NCBI GenBank assembly: GCA_017615125.1
Contig: JAGAAS010000103.1
Location: 1 to 36,452 of the forward strand
Length of the DNA: 36,452 nucleotides
DNA from: Bacteroidaceae bacterium
GTDB taxonomy: Bacteria; Bacteroidota; Bacteroidia; Bacteroidales; Bacteroidaceae
Direction of reading: 5' to 3'
Positions 7,596-17,096 of the stretch are shown one piece after another (the first letter of the stretch is position 1; every line of letters starts with the position of its first letter). A model generated the notes under the pieces. The model searched no databases. It saw only the letters and a list, made by a program, of their open reading frames with translations, and was not told where the DNA came from. A program made the position numbers and the translations under genes.

Positions 7596-9821
7596 CTTGC
7601 GCAGGTCGTTGCAGATGGTGCGCACATCGTTCACATCGTGCACGTGAAGGCGGATTGTGCCCTCGAAGATTCCCTCGTGCGCCTCGATTACAATACGCTC
7701 CATGTTCACATTCAGCTGCTGGGAGATGATATTTGCTATCTTCCCCATCACGCCGACTGAATCGATGCCCTTGAGAAGAATGGTGGCGGTGAAGAAGACG
7801 GCCTTATTCATGCTCCACGTTGCCGCCAGGATGCGGTTCCCAAAGCCTGCCTTCAGCTTCGCAGCAACGGGACAGTTGCGCTTGTGGATGGTGATGTGAT
7901 TGTCGGCGTCGATGTATCCGAGGACATCGTCCCCGGCGATGGGATTGCAACAGGTGGCCAGCAGATACCTCGTCCCGACGAGCTCTTCGGTAAGAACCAG
8001 CGGTTTTTTCTTGTCGATAGCGGAGGTTTCTTCCTCTTCCGTGACTTTTTTAACAGGCTTGGGCTTGCGTTTGAAAAACCCCGCGAACCCACTTCCGTTG
8101 CCCTTCACCACATTCTTGTCGGCGTCGCCGAGAACCAGCTCCTTCTGGCCTATTGCCTGGAAGAGCTGCTCCTTATTCTCAAAGTTGTGCAGGCGGCAGA
8201 TTCTATCTATCTCAACGCTGGTGATATTAAATCCTTCTTTCTCAAAGAAAGCATTGAAGATTTGTTCTCCCTCCTTCTGGATGACACGTTCCTCGCGACG
8301 CAGCGCTGCTTGAATCTTGCTCCGGGCTTTGGCGGTAGTGACAATATTCAGCCATTCGGGAGAGGCGTGCTGAGTGCGTGACGTCAGGATTTCCACTTGG
8401 TCGCCGCTTTGCAGCTGATAATTGATGGGGACTAACTTGTGGTTGACCTTTGCGCCTATACAATGCATGCCGAGCATGGTATGAATGGAAAAGGCGAAGT
8501 CGAGCGCGGTGCTGCCTTGAGGCATCGTCTTTATCTCTCCTTTAGGCGTGAAGACGAATATTTCCGAAGCATAGAGATTCAGCTTAATGGCGTCCAAGAA
8601 GTCCATAGCATCGGGCTGCGGGTCGTCCAAAATCTCCTTAATAGTCCGAAGCCAATGGTCGATGTCACCGTCCTCATCCTCTACAGGAAGCGGCTTGGTG
8701 GGAACGCTGGCGTTCTCGGCGGCTTTATAGCGCCAATGCGCGGCTACTCCCTGCTCGGCGATGTCATCCATACGATGGCTGCGTATTTGCACCTCCACCC
8801 ACTCGCCGTGTTTGCTCATGAGCGTGACGTGAAGGGCCTGATAGCCGTTTGTCTTGGGCTGGTTCACCCAATCGCGCGTCCTGTCGGGGTGAACTTTATA
8901 GAGCTTCGACAGTGCGACGTAGATATCGAAGCATTCGTTAACCTCCTTCTCGTATTCCTTGGGCTCGAAGATGATTCGCACAGCCATGATGTCATAGATC
9001 TCGTCGAAGGCGAGGTGTTTGGCCTGCATCTTCTTCCAAATGGAATAGGGCGTCTTGATTCGTCCGATGAGCCGGTAGGTATAGCCCATCTTGTCGAGCA
9101 TTGCCTTGATGGGCGCGGTGAATTCCTCGAAGAGCGCGTCGCGTTCCTGCTGGGTGACGGCGAGTTTGTCCTTTATATCCTGGTATTCCTCGGGATGCTC
9201 GTAGCGGAAGCTGAGATCCTCGAGCTCTGACTTAATCTTGTTCAGTCCCAGACGATACGCGATGGGCGCATATATATAGAGCGTCTCGCCGGCGATTTTA
9301 TACTGCTTGTTGACGGCCATGCTGCTGAGCGTGCGCATGTTGTGCAGCCGGTCGGCGATTTTGATGAGGATGACGCGGATATCTTCCGACATCGTGAGGA
9401 GGAGTTTCTTGAAGTTCTCGGCCTGCGCCGATGCCTGGTCGCCAAAGATGGCGCCGGCAATCTTTGTCAGCCCGTCGACGATCTGAGCTATCTTGTCGCC
9501 GAAAAGGTTCCGTATGTCCTCCGTTGTATAATCCGTGTCCTCGACGACATCGTGCAGCAGTGCGGCGCAAATGGACGTGGAGCCGAGCCCAATCTCCTCG
9601 CTCACAATGCGTGCGACGGCGATGGGATGCATGATGTACGGCTCTCCGGAGCGCCTTCTGACGCCCTTGTGAGCTTGTCGGGCAAAGTTGAAGGCGCGCG
9701 TAATGATCTCCACCTTCTTTCGATGCTTCGAGGCGAGGTACGTATCCAGCATACCCTGGAAGGCGGCATTTATCATGTCTTCTTCCTGCTGCTCGGTCAT
9801 TGTCAGATAATCGTCGGTCAT
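7560..9821 (-). CDS. Bifunctional (p)ppGpp synthetase/hydrolase (RelA/SpoT family)
   Basis: This 753-residue RSH enzyme makes and destroys the stringent-response alarmone (p)ppGpp. The N-terminal HD hydrolase domain keeps its metal ligands (His65 in YIMHP, His90-Asp91 in [10 protein letters not shown], Asp157 in KIADRLHNM), so hydrolysis should be active. The synthetase domain has [13 protein letters not shown] (253-265), the catalytic Asp277 in YDIMAVR and Glu347 in VEVQIRS. A TGS domain follows ([12 protein letters not shown]...), then a conserved Cys-containing region ([12 protein letters not shown]), and a C-terminal ACT domain (about 670-750). It is the last gene of the parA-to-RSH cluster, 19 nt after the transglycosylase gene, and overlaps aroC tail to tail. 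Confidence 0.95.
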   Translation of the reverse strand: MTDDYLTMTEQQEEDMINAAFQGMLDTYLASKHRKKVEIITRAFNFARQAHKGVRRRSGEPYIMHPIAVARIVSEEIGLGSTSICAALLHDVVEDTDYTTEDIRNLFGDKIAQIVDGLTKIAGAIFGDQASAQAENFKKLLLTMSEDIRVILIKIADRLHNMRTLSSMAVNKQYKIAGETLYIYAPIAYRLGLNKIKSELEDLSFRYEHPEEYQDIKDKLAVTQQERDALFEEFTAPIKAMLDKMGYTYRLIGRIKTPYSIWKKMQAKHLAFDEIYDIMAVRIIFEPKEYEKEVNECFDIYVALSKLYKVHPDRTRDWVNQPKTNGYQALHVTLMSKHGEWVEVQIRSHRMDDIAEQGVAAHWRYKAAENASVPTKPLPVEDEDGDIDHWLRTIKEILDDPQPDAMDFLDAIKLNLYASEIFVFTPKGEIKTMPQGSTALDFAFSIHTMLGMHCIGAKVNHKLVPINYQLQSGDQVEILTSRTQHASPEWLNIVTTAKARSKIQAALRREERVIQKEGEQIFNAFFEKEGFNITSVEIDRICRLHNFENKEQLFQAIGQKELVLGDADKNVVKGNGSGFAGFFKRKPKPVKKVTEEEETSAIDKKKPLVLTEELVGTRYLLATCCNPIAGDDVLGYIDADNHITIHKRNCPVAAKLKAGFGNRILAATWSMNKAVFFTATILLKGIDSVGVMGKIANIISQQLNVNMERIVIEAHEGIFEGTIRLHVHDVNDVRTICNDLRKLKDITSVVRTE

Positions 9822-9840
9822 GGTATCAGCTCGTCGGGTA

Positions 9841-11202
9841 CTACTTATATATCTTCAGCGTCTTTCCTGCCTGTATCTTGTCGCCTCTTAGCCCGTTCCA
9901 CTTCTTCAGCTGCGAGACGGAGACGCGGTATTTCCGCGCGATGGAGCCAAGGGATTCGCCCTTCCTGATGCGGTGAACCGTGTAGCGTCCTCCTCCCCTC
10001 GTGCCGCTGCGTTGAGTATCTTCGTTCACTTTCAGCTCCAGCGACTTCTGTGGAGGGAAAAACTCATCGGATTTATAATTGTAAACTTCTTTTTCATTGT
10101 CGAGAAAGACGGGAATCTTCTCCATAGGAAGCTGCAGCGAATAGGGCTCGAACGCTGCAGGAATGATGTCCTCCTTATACTGGGGATTGAGCCCGCGGAG
10201 AGTCTGCATATCGACATTACATACGGCCGCCACCTGCTGGAGATGAACGTTCCTGTGCAGCATGATAGTGTCTGTGGCGATGGGAAGCGCGCACTCCATC
10301 GGGCATATTCCGTGCTCGGCGTAGTACGTCATGATGTAGTTGGCGGCGATGAATGCAGGCACGTAGCCGCGTGTTTCTTTGGGAAGATAGTAGTATATAT
10401 CCCAGAAGTCGGTCTTTCCTCCCGAGCGGCGGATGGCTTTATTGATGTTGCCGGGCCCGCAATTGTATGCGGCGATGGCCAGAGTCCAGTCGCCCAACAT
10501 ATTATACAAGTCGCGCAAATGATGAGCCGCTGCCCACGTTTCCTTTGACGGATCGAAACGGTCGTCAACCAGCGAGTTCTGTTTCAGTCCGTACAGCTTT
10601 CCTGTGGCATACATGAATTGCCACATTCCTGCCGCCTTTGCGCGTGATACAGCGCGCGGGTTCATGGCCGATTCTATGACGGGAAGGTACTTCAGCTCGT
10701 TGGGAACATTATAGTAATCAAGTGCTTGCTCAATCTCCGGCATGTAGTGCTTCATGATGCCGAGCATATACGAAACCAACGCCCTGTTGCGGGTAGCATA
10801 TCTGTCGATGACGGCTCTCACCGGCTGGTTATACACCATCGGCACGATGGTGGGAAGGTTCGACAGGCGCTGCTTGTAAACCGAATCGGACACCTGGGGA
10901 TTTGCTTCGCTGCGCATGCATTCTTCATCCATGTAAAGGTAGGAACGAGCGTGCCATTCGCTTAGCAGGCTGTCGATGTTGACGGTTTCGCTTTCGAGCA
11001 GCATCAACGAATCATCCACAATGGTTTTCCAAGCATCGGAACGCGAGGAGTCGGTACGCAGCTTGCGGAAGTCTTCGGCCGTGAAGTAGACTGTATCGAC
11101 GCGCACGATGGTATCGACACGGAGCGTTTTCTTCTTGTCGTTGACGGCAAGAACATTCACAACTGCTGCGAGAGAGAGAACGAGTATGACGAGTTTTTTC
11201 AT
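9841..11202 (-). CDS. Membrane-bound lytic transglycosylase (MltD-like) with LysM
   Basis: This 453-residue exported protein should cleave peptidoglycan glycan strands with formation of 1,6-anhydromuramic acid. It has a signal peptide at 1-20. The SLT (goose-lysozyme-like) domain lies at about 155-290, with the catalytic Glu177 in PVIESAMNP, the GMWQFM motif at 192-197 and [11 protein letters not shown] at 242-252. A single C-terminal LysM domain (about 406-452) should bind peptidoglycan. There is no lipobox cysteine, so it may be periplasmic rather than lipid anchored. The gene begins 2 nt after the stop of the DUF5683 gene, implying tight co-translation, and is followed after 19 nt by RSH. 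Confidence 0.93.
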   Translation of the reverse strand: MKKLVILVLSLAAVVNVLAVNDKKKTLRVDTIVRVDTVYFTAEDFRKLRTDSSRSDAWKTIVDDSLMLLESETVNIDSLLSEWHARSYLYMDEECMRSEANPQVSDSVYKQRLSNLPTIVPMVYNQPVRAVIDRYATRNRALVSYMLGIMKHYMPEIEQALDYYNVPNELKYLPVIESAMNPRAVSRAKAAGMWQFMYATGKLYGLKQNSLVDDRFDPSKETWAAAHHLRDLYNMLGDWTLAIAAYNCGPGNINKAIRRSGGKTDFWDIYYYLPKETRGYVPAFIAANYIMTYYAEHGICPMECALPIATDTIMLHRNVHLQQVAAVCNVDMQTLRGLNPQYKEDIIPAAFEPYSLQLPMEKIPVFLDNEKEVYNYKSDEFFPPQKSLELKVNEDTQRSGTRGGGRYTVHRIRKGESLGSIARKYRVSVSQLKKWNGLRGDKIQAGKTLKIYK

Positions 11203-11204
11203 AA

Positions 11205-12179
11205 TCAGAAGTTTATACTACATTGCAGGCCGTAGCCTTGCGTATGTTGAAACATGGATAAATCGTTGTGGAAGGAGGAAGGCCTCACGCGGAGCGCAAG
11301 GTCATCGGAAATGTCGAAATGAGAAAGCTCCGCATCCACATAAGCATCGATCACGGAGATTAGATAAACGCCCACGAAGCAGAATATGCTCATATCGCGA
11401 TATCGGCGATATCTGTCCTTGCGGTGCTTGAACACCGACTTCAGATACTCCTTGTTTGCCTCCACATTATATGTCGGGGGGAGCATATCGAGGTAACTTG
11501 CCGTTTTATCGTCATCGTCCATGATGTCGAGATAGGCTTGAGAATAGTCGCTGTACATTTGATTGTTCCAGTTGAGGGCATAAACGCAGCCGAGGAAGCC
11601 TCCGTAGACGATGGGGAGTTTCCAATACTTGCGGTTGTATATCTGTCCTCCTCCGGGGAAGGCTATTGCGGACCAGGTGGCGCGGGAAGGATCGGGCGAC
11701 CAGCCTTCTCCGGGCTTTTTCGCAGGAACAACCGTCCCGTCGAGGATAGCGAGCGTATCGGTTCCGGAGACTATCTGTGCGGCTGCCTGCTTCTCGCTGT
11801 CGGGAAGCGGCTTGTCCTTGTCGGGGGAAGAATGGGGGTTGTCGTACGACAAGGTGTCGGTCAGCAGGAATTCCTCCATCTGACGACGGAAAGCAGAAAG
11901 GCTGTCGGCACCTTCGTGCACGGGCGGAAGGGTGCTGGAAAGGCTGTCGGCAAGCTTCTCGACAGCCTTGCGTGCAGCCACGATGCTGTCGGGCCATTCG
12001 GTAAGAATCTGGGGAGCATTAGCCAGACTGTCGGCTTCCTTCTCGAGGCTGAGCTGCGGAGCCACGATGCTGTCGGGCTCTTCGGGGAAGAAGGGCTCTT
12101 GTGCTTGCGAGAGGGTGCTCACGAGGAGTGTCGCTACGCAGGCGAGAAGGTATCGTGCTGGCTTTCTGCTATGTTTCAT
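11205..12179 (-). CDS. DUF5683 family envelope protein
   Basis: This is a 324-residue protein with a signal peptide (about 1-27, ending SQAQ). Its low-complexity region contains three 28-residue repeats beginning at 35, 63 and 91 (PDSIVA..., PDSIVA..., ADSLSA...). A C-terminal DUF5683-like region (about 165-324) starts with [28 protein letters not shown] and holds hydrophobic, probably membrane-spanning segments (about 190-205 and 272-290). The molecular function is unknown. Its ATG overlaps the parB stop codon by one base (TGATG at 12177-12181), and the transglycosylase follows after 2 nt. Its place between parB and a murein hydrolase suggests an envelope or division role; that is inference from context only. 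Confidence 0.85.
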   Translation of the reverse strand: MKHSRKPARYLLACVATLLVSTLSQAQEPFFPEEPDSIVAPQLSLEKEADSLANAPQILTEWPDSIVAARKAVEKLADSLSSTLPPVHEGADSLSAFRRQMEEFLLTDTLSYDNPHSSPDKDKPLPDSEKQAAAQIVSGTDTLAILDGTVVPAKKPGEGWSPDPSRATWSAIAFPGGGQIYNRKYWKLPIVYGGFLGCVYALNWNNQMYSDYSQAYLDIMDDDDKTASYLDMLPPTYNVEANKEYLKSVFKHRKDRYRRYRDMSIFCFVGVYLISVIDAYVDAELSHFDISDDLALRVRPSSFHNDLSMFQHTQGYGLQCSINF

Positions 12180-13066
12180 CAGTTTTTTATCTTATCGAGC
12201 AGGCGGATGATTCTCTCCAGTTCTTCTTCTCCCTCGAAGGGGATGGATATCTTGCCTTTTCCGCTGTCGTTGCAAGTGAGCTTGACGTCGGTTTTGAAGA
12301 ACGACGAGAGGTGCTTCTTGAGCAGCCCGAAGTCCTGCGACATGCGGCGCGCTGATGGCTTGCGGCTGTCGTGCGACTTGGCGGGGGCGTTCTGGCGCTC
12401 CTTTACCAGCTCTTCGACCTTGCGGACGGAATAGCCGTTCTGACGTATCTCGTGGTAGAGCTTGATCTGCTCCACGGGGCTGTTGAGGGCGAGGAGGGCG
12501 CGAGCGTGTCCCATATCGAGTTCTTTGGCGTTGAGTGCCATTTGAATCTCGGCGGGGAGTTTCAGCAGGCGCAGGTAGTTGGCAATAGTCGCGCGGTTCT
12601 TGCCTACTCGCTCGCTGAGCTTGTCTTGAGTGAGTTCGTACTCTTCGAGCAGGTGCTGGTAGGCGAGTGCTATCTCCATCGCGTTCAGATCCTCGCGCTG
12701 GATGTTTTCTATCAGGGCCATCTCCATCACGTTCTCGTCGTCGGCGGTGCGTATATAGGCGGGCATCGTGGTTAGTCCTGCGAGGAGCGATGCTCGGTAG
12801 CGTCTTTCGCCGGCGATGATTTGGTAGGAGTGGCTGGAGAGCTTCCTGAGCGTGATGGGCTGAACGATGCCGATGGCCTTGATGGACTCGGCGAGCTCCT
12901 GGAGGGCAGCCTGGTCGAATTCACGGCGCGGCTGGTTGGGGTTGGCCGAGATTTCGCTGATGGGTATTTCGCTGATGGACGAGGAGCCTTGCGTCTGGAC
13001 GGCGTCGGTAGAGATGAGCGCGTCGAGGCCTCTCCCCAGTCCTGTATGTTTTTTCTGTGATGCCAT
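12179..13066 (-). CDS. parB: Chromosome partitioning protein ParB
   Basis: This 295-residue ParB/Spo0J protein is a CTP-dependent DNA clamp that loads at parS and works with ParA in origin segregation. The lysine-rich N-terminus KKHTGLGRGLDALI is typical and carries the arginine that stimulates ParA ATPase. The CTP-binding motifs GERRYRAS (86-93) and ENIQREDL (120-127) are present, and the helix-turn-helix lies at about 147-166 (QDKLSERVGKNRATIANYLR). The C-terminal region (about 250-293) should dimerise. It is separated from parA by 190 nt that contain repeat copy C, and is coupled to the DUF5683 gene by a one-base stop/start overlap. I found no convincing parS site in this window. Confidence 0.96.
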   Translation of the reverse strand: MASQKKHTGLGRGLDALISTDAVQTQGSSSISEIPISEISANPNQPRREFDQAALQELAESIKAIGIVQPITLRKLSSHSYQIIAGERRYRASLLAGLTTMPAYIRTADDENVMEMALIENIQREDLNAMEIALAYQHLLEEYELTQDKLSERVGKNRATIANYLRLLKLPAEIQMALNAKELDMGHARALLALNSPVEQIKLYHEIRQNGYSVRKVEELVKERQNAPAKSHDSRKPSARRMSQDFGLLKKHLSSFFKTDVKLTCNDSGKGKISIPFEGEEELERIIRLLDKIKN

Positions 13067-13147
13067 AAATGGTGTCGTCTGTCGGTTTTTTATCTGTTTT
13101 GCCGGAGGTTGATCAGCTCTCTGTCCGGCTTGTTTGGTTCATCAAAA

Positions 13148-13226
13148 TTTTTTCTTTCTACAAAAAAATTTTTTCTTTCTACATACGGCGAGATTCCTTC
13201 TCGAAAAATTTTTTTTCTTTCTTCAT
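13148..13226. repeat. Dispersed AT-rich palindromic repeat, copy C (parA-parB spacer)
   Basis: TTTTTTCTTTCTAC occurs twice in tandem (13148-13161 and 13169-13182), and the related TTTTTTCTTTCTTCAT closes the element at 13211-13226. Between them is CATACGGCGAGATT, the reverse complement of the centre of copy A. CGGCGAGATTCCTTCTC (13186-13202) matches, inverted, 17 nt inside ftsH (17219-17235). It occupies most of the 190-nt gap between parA and parB and would be transcribed with the operon. Confidence 0.8.
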
Positions 13227-13256
13227 AATTTTCGCTGCCGAAACGGGTGTGTGGCG

Positions 13257-14030
13257 TCAGCTCACGAGCCCGTTGCGGGTGAGTATCTCCTGCGCGAGTG
13301 CGAGGTAGTTCTGGGCTCCTCGCGAGTCGGCGTCGTAGAGGATTGCCGGGAGCCCGTGACTGGGAGCCTCGCTGAGGCGCACATTGCGCTGAATAACGGT
13401 GTTGAACACGAGTTCCTGGAAGTGCCGGCGGACTTCGTCGAGCACTTGGTTGCTGAGGCGGAGGCGGCTGTCGAACATCGTGAGGAGGAATCCCTCGATG
13501 TCGAGCGGGGGATTGAGCTTCTGCTTGATGAGCTTAATGGTGTTGAGCAGCTTGCTGATACCTTCGAGCGCGAAATACTCGCATTGCACGGGGATGATGA
13601 CGGAGTCGGCGGCGGTGAGGGCGTTGACGGTGATGAGCCCGAGGGAGGGCGAGCAGTCGATGAGGATGAAGTCGTAGTCGTCCTTCAGCGGGGTGATGAT
13701 CTCCCTCATCACGCTCTCGCGCCTTTCGAGGTTGAGCATTTCTATTTCCGCGCCCACGAGGTCGATATGCGACGAGATGAGGCCGAGCCCTTCAACGTCG
13801 GTGGAGCAGATGGCATTGCGCGGTTCGCATTTGCCGATGAGGCATTCGTAGATGGTATTCTCCACTTTGCGTATGTCAACGCCGAGTCCCGACGAGGCAT
13901 TTGCCTGTGGATCAGCATCTATCAGCAGCACTTTCTTCTCCAGCGTAGCCAGCGAAGCAGCCAGGTTGATGGCTGTCGTAGTCTTCCCGACGCCTCCTTT
14001 CTGATTGGCCAAAGCTATAATCTTTCCCAT
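13257..14030 (-). CDS. parA: Chromosome partitioning ATPase ParA (Soj)
   Basis: This 257-residue cytoplasmic ATPase dimerises on DNA with ATP and moves ParB-bound origins. The deviant Walker A box KGGVGKTTTAINL starts at residue 11 (signature lysine Lys11, P-loop Lys16). Walker A' is LLIDADPQAN, and Walker B is YDFILIDCSPSLG. The short N-terminus (MGKIIALANQ before the P-loop) marks the chromosomal Soj type rather than the plasmid type with an added HTH. It is the first gene of the parA-parB-DUF5683-transglycosylase-RSH cluster and is divergent from surE. A TATCTTCG box on the minus strand (14060-14067) may be its promoter. Confidence 0.96.
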   Translation of the reverse strand: MGKIIALANQKGGVGKTTTAINLAASLATLEKKVLLIDADPQANASSGLGVDIRKVENTIYECLIGKCEPRNAICSTDVEGLGLISSHIDLVGAEIEMLNLERRESVMREIITPLKDDYDFILIDCSPSLGLITVNALTAADSVIIPVQCEYFALEGISKLLNTIKLIKQKLNPPLDIEGFLLTMFDSRLRLSNQVLDEVRRHFQELVFNTVIQRNVRLSEAPSHGLPAILYDADSRGAQNYLALAQEILTRNGLVS

Positions 14031-14059
14031 GATAAGTCACGCACTAATATTTCAACCTG

Positions 14060-14067
14060 CGAAGATA
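14060..14067 (-). promoter_or_regulatory. Possible -7 box of the parA operon
   Basis: The minus strand reads TATCTTCG, one mismatch from TAnnTTTG, about 30 nt upstream of the parA ATG. I see no -33 element at the right distance. Weak call. Confidence 0.35.
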
Positions 14068-14163
14068 CGAAATTAAAACCCTATATTCAGCATTTTTTCA
14101 CTAAAAGTTCCTTAAAATGTGGATAACTTTTCCTAATGGGGGGAATTATAAAAAGGATTTTCT

Positions 14164-14171
14164 TATCTTTG
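14164..14171 (+). promoter_or_regulatory. -7 box immediately upstream of surE
   Basis: TATCTTTG ends only 8 nt before the surE ATG at 14180, which predicts an almost leaderless transcript. The -33 region is G-rich (GGGGGG near 14138-14143) and has no TTG. Confidence 0.5.
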
Positions 14172-14179
14172 TAGTCGAT

Positions 14180-14941
14180 ATGAAACCTCTTATTCTCATT
14201 TCCAACGATGACGGATACCTGGCTAAGGGTGTCCGATTCCTCGCCGAGACGCTTCGTCCCTTGGCGCAGATTATTGTAGTGGCTCCCGCGGAGGGACGAT
14301 CGGGGATGGCGTGTGCTTGTACGTTCCGCGAGCCTGTTTACCGCGCTCTCATCGAGAGCGAAGAGGGGCTGGAGATCTATTCCTGTACGGGTACGCCTGT
14401 CGACTGCGTCAAGCTGGCTATAGCACAAATCTGCCCGCGCAAGCCAGACCTCATCGTGGGCGGCATAAATCACGGCGACAACTCGGCTATCAACGCGCAC
14501 TATTCGGGAACGATGGGGGTGGTCCTGGAAGGCTGCATGAAGGGTATTCCATCTGTTGCGTTCTCCCTTGCATCGCACGACGTCGACGCTGACTTCACGC
14601 CGATGGAGCCCTACATACGGCGCATTGTATCCTACATATTGGAAAATGGACTGCCCACAGGCTCGTGCCTGAATGTCAACTGTCCCGACAGAGCTGAATA
14701 TAAAGGTATGAGAATTTGCCACATGGCCAACGGGCTGTGGGAGAACGAGTTCGAGAGAAGGGACCATCCGCGCGGAGGGGACTATTTCTGGCTCACGGGT
14801 TCTTTCCGCCTGACGGAGAATCAGGATGGATGGGCCGACAAGAAGGCAATGGACGAGGGATATGTAGCCGTCACGCCCATTCATTTGGACTTGACGGATT
14901 ATGCATTGAAGTCCCGGCTCGAACGAGAACTCTGCGAGTAG
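14180..14941 (+). CDS. surE: 5'/3'-nucleotidase SurE
   Basis: This 253-residue metal-dependent phosphatase acts on nucleoside monophosphates (and often short polyphosphate). The start at 14180 gives MKPLILISNDDGY, with the metal-binding Asp10-Asp11. The same frame is open back to 14117, but that segment lacks homology-like character and overlaps the promoter. The RSGMA segment and GGINHGDN carry the conserved Ser and Asn that complete the metal site. The family fold is intact through the C-terminus. lpxB starts 21 nt downstream; the pairing of surE with lpxB is common in Bacteroidetes (recollection of gene order). Confidence 0.95.
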   Translation: MKPLILISNDDGYLAKGVRFLAETLRPLAQIIVVAPAEGRSGMACACTFREPVYRALIESEEGLEIYSCTGTPVDCVKLAIAQICPRKPDLIVGGINHGDNSAINAHYSGTMGVVLEGCMKGIPSVAFSLASHDVDADFTPMEPYIRRIVSYILENGLPTGSCLNVNCPDRAEYKGMRICHMANGLWENEFERRDHPRGGDYFWLTGSFRLTENQDGWADKKAMDEGYVAVTPIHLDLTDYALKSRLERELCE

Positions 14942-14962
14942 TATCTTCAATACATATTCCTT

Positions 14963-16156
14963 ATGAAATACTACCTCATAGCAGGCGAAGCCTCGGGCGA
15001 CCTACATGCCTCGAACCTGATGAAGGCTCTTCTGCGGAACGACGCCGGAGCCGAGTTCCGCTTCTTCGGAGGCGACTTGATGGCTGCCGTCGGAGGAACT
15101 ATCGTGCGGCACTACAAGGAGCTCGCCTACATGGGATTTGTCCAGGTGGCGCTGCATGCTCGCACCATTCTGCGCAACATGGACTTCTGCCGGAAAGACA
15201 TTGTCGACTGGAATCCCGACGTTGTCATCCTTGTCGACTATCCTGGGTTTAACCTCAAAATCGCCCACTATATCCACAGCAACACAAAGATTCCTGTCTA
15301 CTACTATATCTCCCCGAAAATCTGGGCTTGGAAAACGAGGCGTATCAACAACATCCGCCGCGACGTCGACGAAGTCTTTTCCATCCTTCCCTTCGAGATA
15401 CCGTTCTATGAGTCCTACGGATACAAGGTTCGATACGTCGGCAATCCGTGTTTGGATGCGGTGGAAGACTATCGGCAACACGCTGTGCCGCGCGAAGAAT
15501 TCCTGCGCGCCAACAGTCTGAGCAGCAAGCCCATTCTCGCTCTCTTGCCGGGCAGCCGAAAACAGGAAATCAAGGGAAACCTCTCGCGCATGCTCGAAGC
15601 AGCCTCCAGCGTGACGGATTGCCAGATCGTTATCGCGGGAGCTCCGGGAATCAGTCCTTCTTTCTACGACAAATACCTGCATTCAGCACCCAGCAGGAAG
15701 GATTCCCCCGAAAATCCATCCGCCGAAGAAGGCTCCGTCGCTGATGCACAACAGAACATCCGCATTGTATTCAACCAAGCCTACCCGCTCTTGCAGAACG
15801 CGCGCGCTGCTTTAGTCACCTCCGGCACTGCAACGCTCGAGACGGCGCTCTTCCTTGTGCCCCAGGTGGTATGCTACCACATCCGCTGCGGGAAGTTAGT
15901 TGATTGGCTGCGCAGAATAATACTTAAGGTACCGTTTATTTCTCTTGTCAACCTTATCGCCAACAAAGAAGTGGTGAAGGAGCTGGTTGCCGACAAGATG
16001 AATCCTCAAGCCATCCGCAGGGAGCTTCAGCAGATATGGCCCGAGGGAGAACCGCGTCAAGAGATGCTTCGGGGCTACGAGCATATGATTCGTGCGCTCG
16101 GCGAAGCAGGCGCATCCGAACGGGCAGCAAAAGAAATAGTCAGCCTTCTCAGCTGA
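14963..16156 (+). CDS. lpxB: Lipid-A-disaccharide synthase
   Basis: LpxB joins UDP-2,3-diacylglucosamine and lipid X to form the lipid A disaccharide at the inner face of the cytoplasmic membrane. The 397-residue protein starts with the family signature MKYYLIAGEASGDLHASNL. It carries the membrane-proximal block YYYISPKIWAWKTRRI, ILALLPGSRKQEI with the following nucleotide-sugar binding region, and VTSGTATLETALF (the GT-B C-terminal motif). A short hydrophilic insertion, about residues 245-260, separates two conserved strands and is variable in the family. The gene converges on cdsA with 81 nt between the stops. Confidence 0.95.
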   Translation: MKYYLIAGEASGDLHASNLMKALLRNDAGAEFRFFGGDLMAAVGGTIVRHYKELAYMGFVQVALHARTILRNMDFCRKDIVDWNPDVVILVDYPGFNLKIAHYIHSNTKIPVYYYISPKIWAWKTRRINNIRRDVDEVFSILPFEIPFYESYGYKVRYVGNPCLDAVEDYRQHAVPREEFLRANSLSSKPILALLPGSRKQEIKGNLSRMLEAASSVTDCQIVIAGAPGISPSFYDKYLHSAPSRKDSPENPSAEEGSVADAQQNIRIVFNQAYPLLQNARAALVTSGTATLETALFLVPQVVCYHIRCGKLVDWLRRIILKVPFISLVNLIANKEVVKELVADKMNPQAIRRELQQIWPEGEPRQEMLRGYEHMIRALGEAGASERAAKEIVSLLS

Positions 16157-16170
16157 CTTTCACAGAAACG

Positions 16171-16236
16171 TTCTTCTCCCTATCGGATACCTCCTCGCCC
16201 CAGCCTCAGCGCAAAGGGAAACGGAGGGGAGAAGAA
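16171..16236. repeat. Long-loop inverted repeat between lpxB and cdsA
   Basis: TTCTTCTCCC at 16171-16180 is the exact reverse complement of GGGAGAAGAA at 16227-16236, with a 46-nt interval. It sits in the convergent lpxB/cdsA gap. There is no T-run, so it is a poor intrinsic terminator. The arms resemble the purine-rich arms of the dispersed repeat but without its core, so relationship is uncertain. Confidence 0.35.
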
Positions 16237-16237
16237 A

Positions 16238-17077
16238 TCACAATCCGCAGAGATAAAGGTAGGCGACAGCGGCAGGAATCGCCAGCAGCAGGCTGTCAAT
16301 CCTGTCGAGAATACCCCCGTGTCCCGGAAGAAGATGTCCTGAATCCTTCAGCCCGAGCTTTCTCTTCATCAGCGACTCGGTAAGGTCGCCGAACGTGCCG
16401 AAAACAACCACGACGAGGGACAGTCCCATCCATTGCGGCAGACTTAGGACGGGCCAGAAATGCCAAAGCAACGCCGACACGCCCACTGTCAACACGGCTC
16501 CGCCGACGGAACCCTCCCACGTCTTCCCAGGCGACACGCGCGGGAAGAGCTTGTGCCTGCCCAGGAGAGAGCCCGTCAGGTACGCGAAGGTATCGTTGCT
16601 CCACACGAAGATAAGGACCGCCAACGGGAAGAGATAGAAAGGCCGTTCGTTTGCTACGACGGGGAACTTGCCGAAGGCGAGCACCGACAGCAGGGCAAGG
16701 GGCCACACGACGTATGCCTGGCTGAGCGCGGCGAGCGCAAGGTTCCCCACAGGGTCCTCGTTGTCGGCAAGCAGCTCGAAAATGAAGAGCATCAGCAGGA
16801 ACACCGTGTACGGCATCAGGAGGAGGAACACGTCCGTCGCAGCAACGTACATCTGCACGAAGACTGCCAGCGAGAGCAGAACGCTTCCGCAGAGCACCAC
16901 CGCCCTGTTGACCCTCCTGCGCCCGTCAGCGCAGTGAATGGAGAGGAACTCGTTCACCGCCAGAAGCGTCAGCAGCACGATGAGCGCCCCCAGCGACCAA
17001 GGGCTGAGGACAGTGCAGCAGACGACGACGATGACGTAGGCAGCTCCCGTGAGGGTCCGTATGAGCAGGTTCTTCAT
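16238..17077 (-). CDS. cdsA: Phosphatidate cytidylyltransferase
   Basis: CdsA makes CDP-diacylglycerol from phosphatidic acid and CTP, the branch point for phospholipids, in the cytoplasmic membrane. The 279-residue protein has about eight hydrophobic segments. The CDP-diacylglycerol synthase signature lies at 235-259 (from SLMKRK to GILDR), with KD at 244-245, HGG at 253-255 and DR at 258-259. The segment FVWSNDTFAYLTG (157-169) is also typical. It starts 19 nt after the ftsH stop, so it is the last gene of rsfS-ftsH-cdsA. Confidence 0.95.
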   Translation of the reverse strand: MKNLLIRTLTGAAYVIVVVCCTVLSPWSLGALIVLLTLLAVNEFLSIHCADGRRRVNRAVVLCGSVLLSLAVFVQMYVAATDVFLLLMPYTVFLLMLFIFELLADNEDPVGNLALAALSQAYVVWPLALLSVLAFGKFPVVANERPFYLFPLAVLIFVWSNDTFAYLTGSLLGRHKLFPRVSPGKTWEGSVGGAVLTVGVSALLWHFWPVLSLPQWMGLSLVVVVFGTFGDLTESLMKRKLGLKDSGHLLPGHGGILDRIDSLLLAIPAAVAYLYLCGL

Positions 17078-17096
17078 CCTCCGCAGCTAATCGTCA

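Noticed and set aside
13134-14126. Plus-strand open frame of 330 codons opposite parA
   Set aside because: Starts in the AT-rich repeat and runs antisense to parA; acidic low-complexity translation.
14087-14950. Minus-strand open frame of 287 codons opposite surE
   Set aside because: Fully covered by surE on the other strand, which has a promoter and all family motifs.
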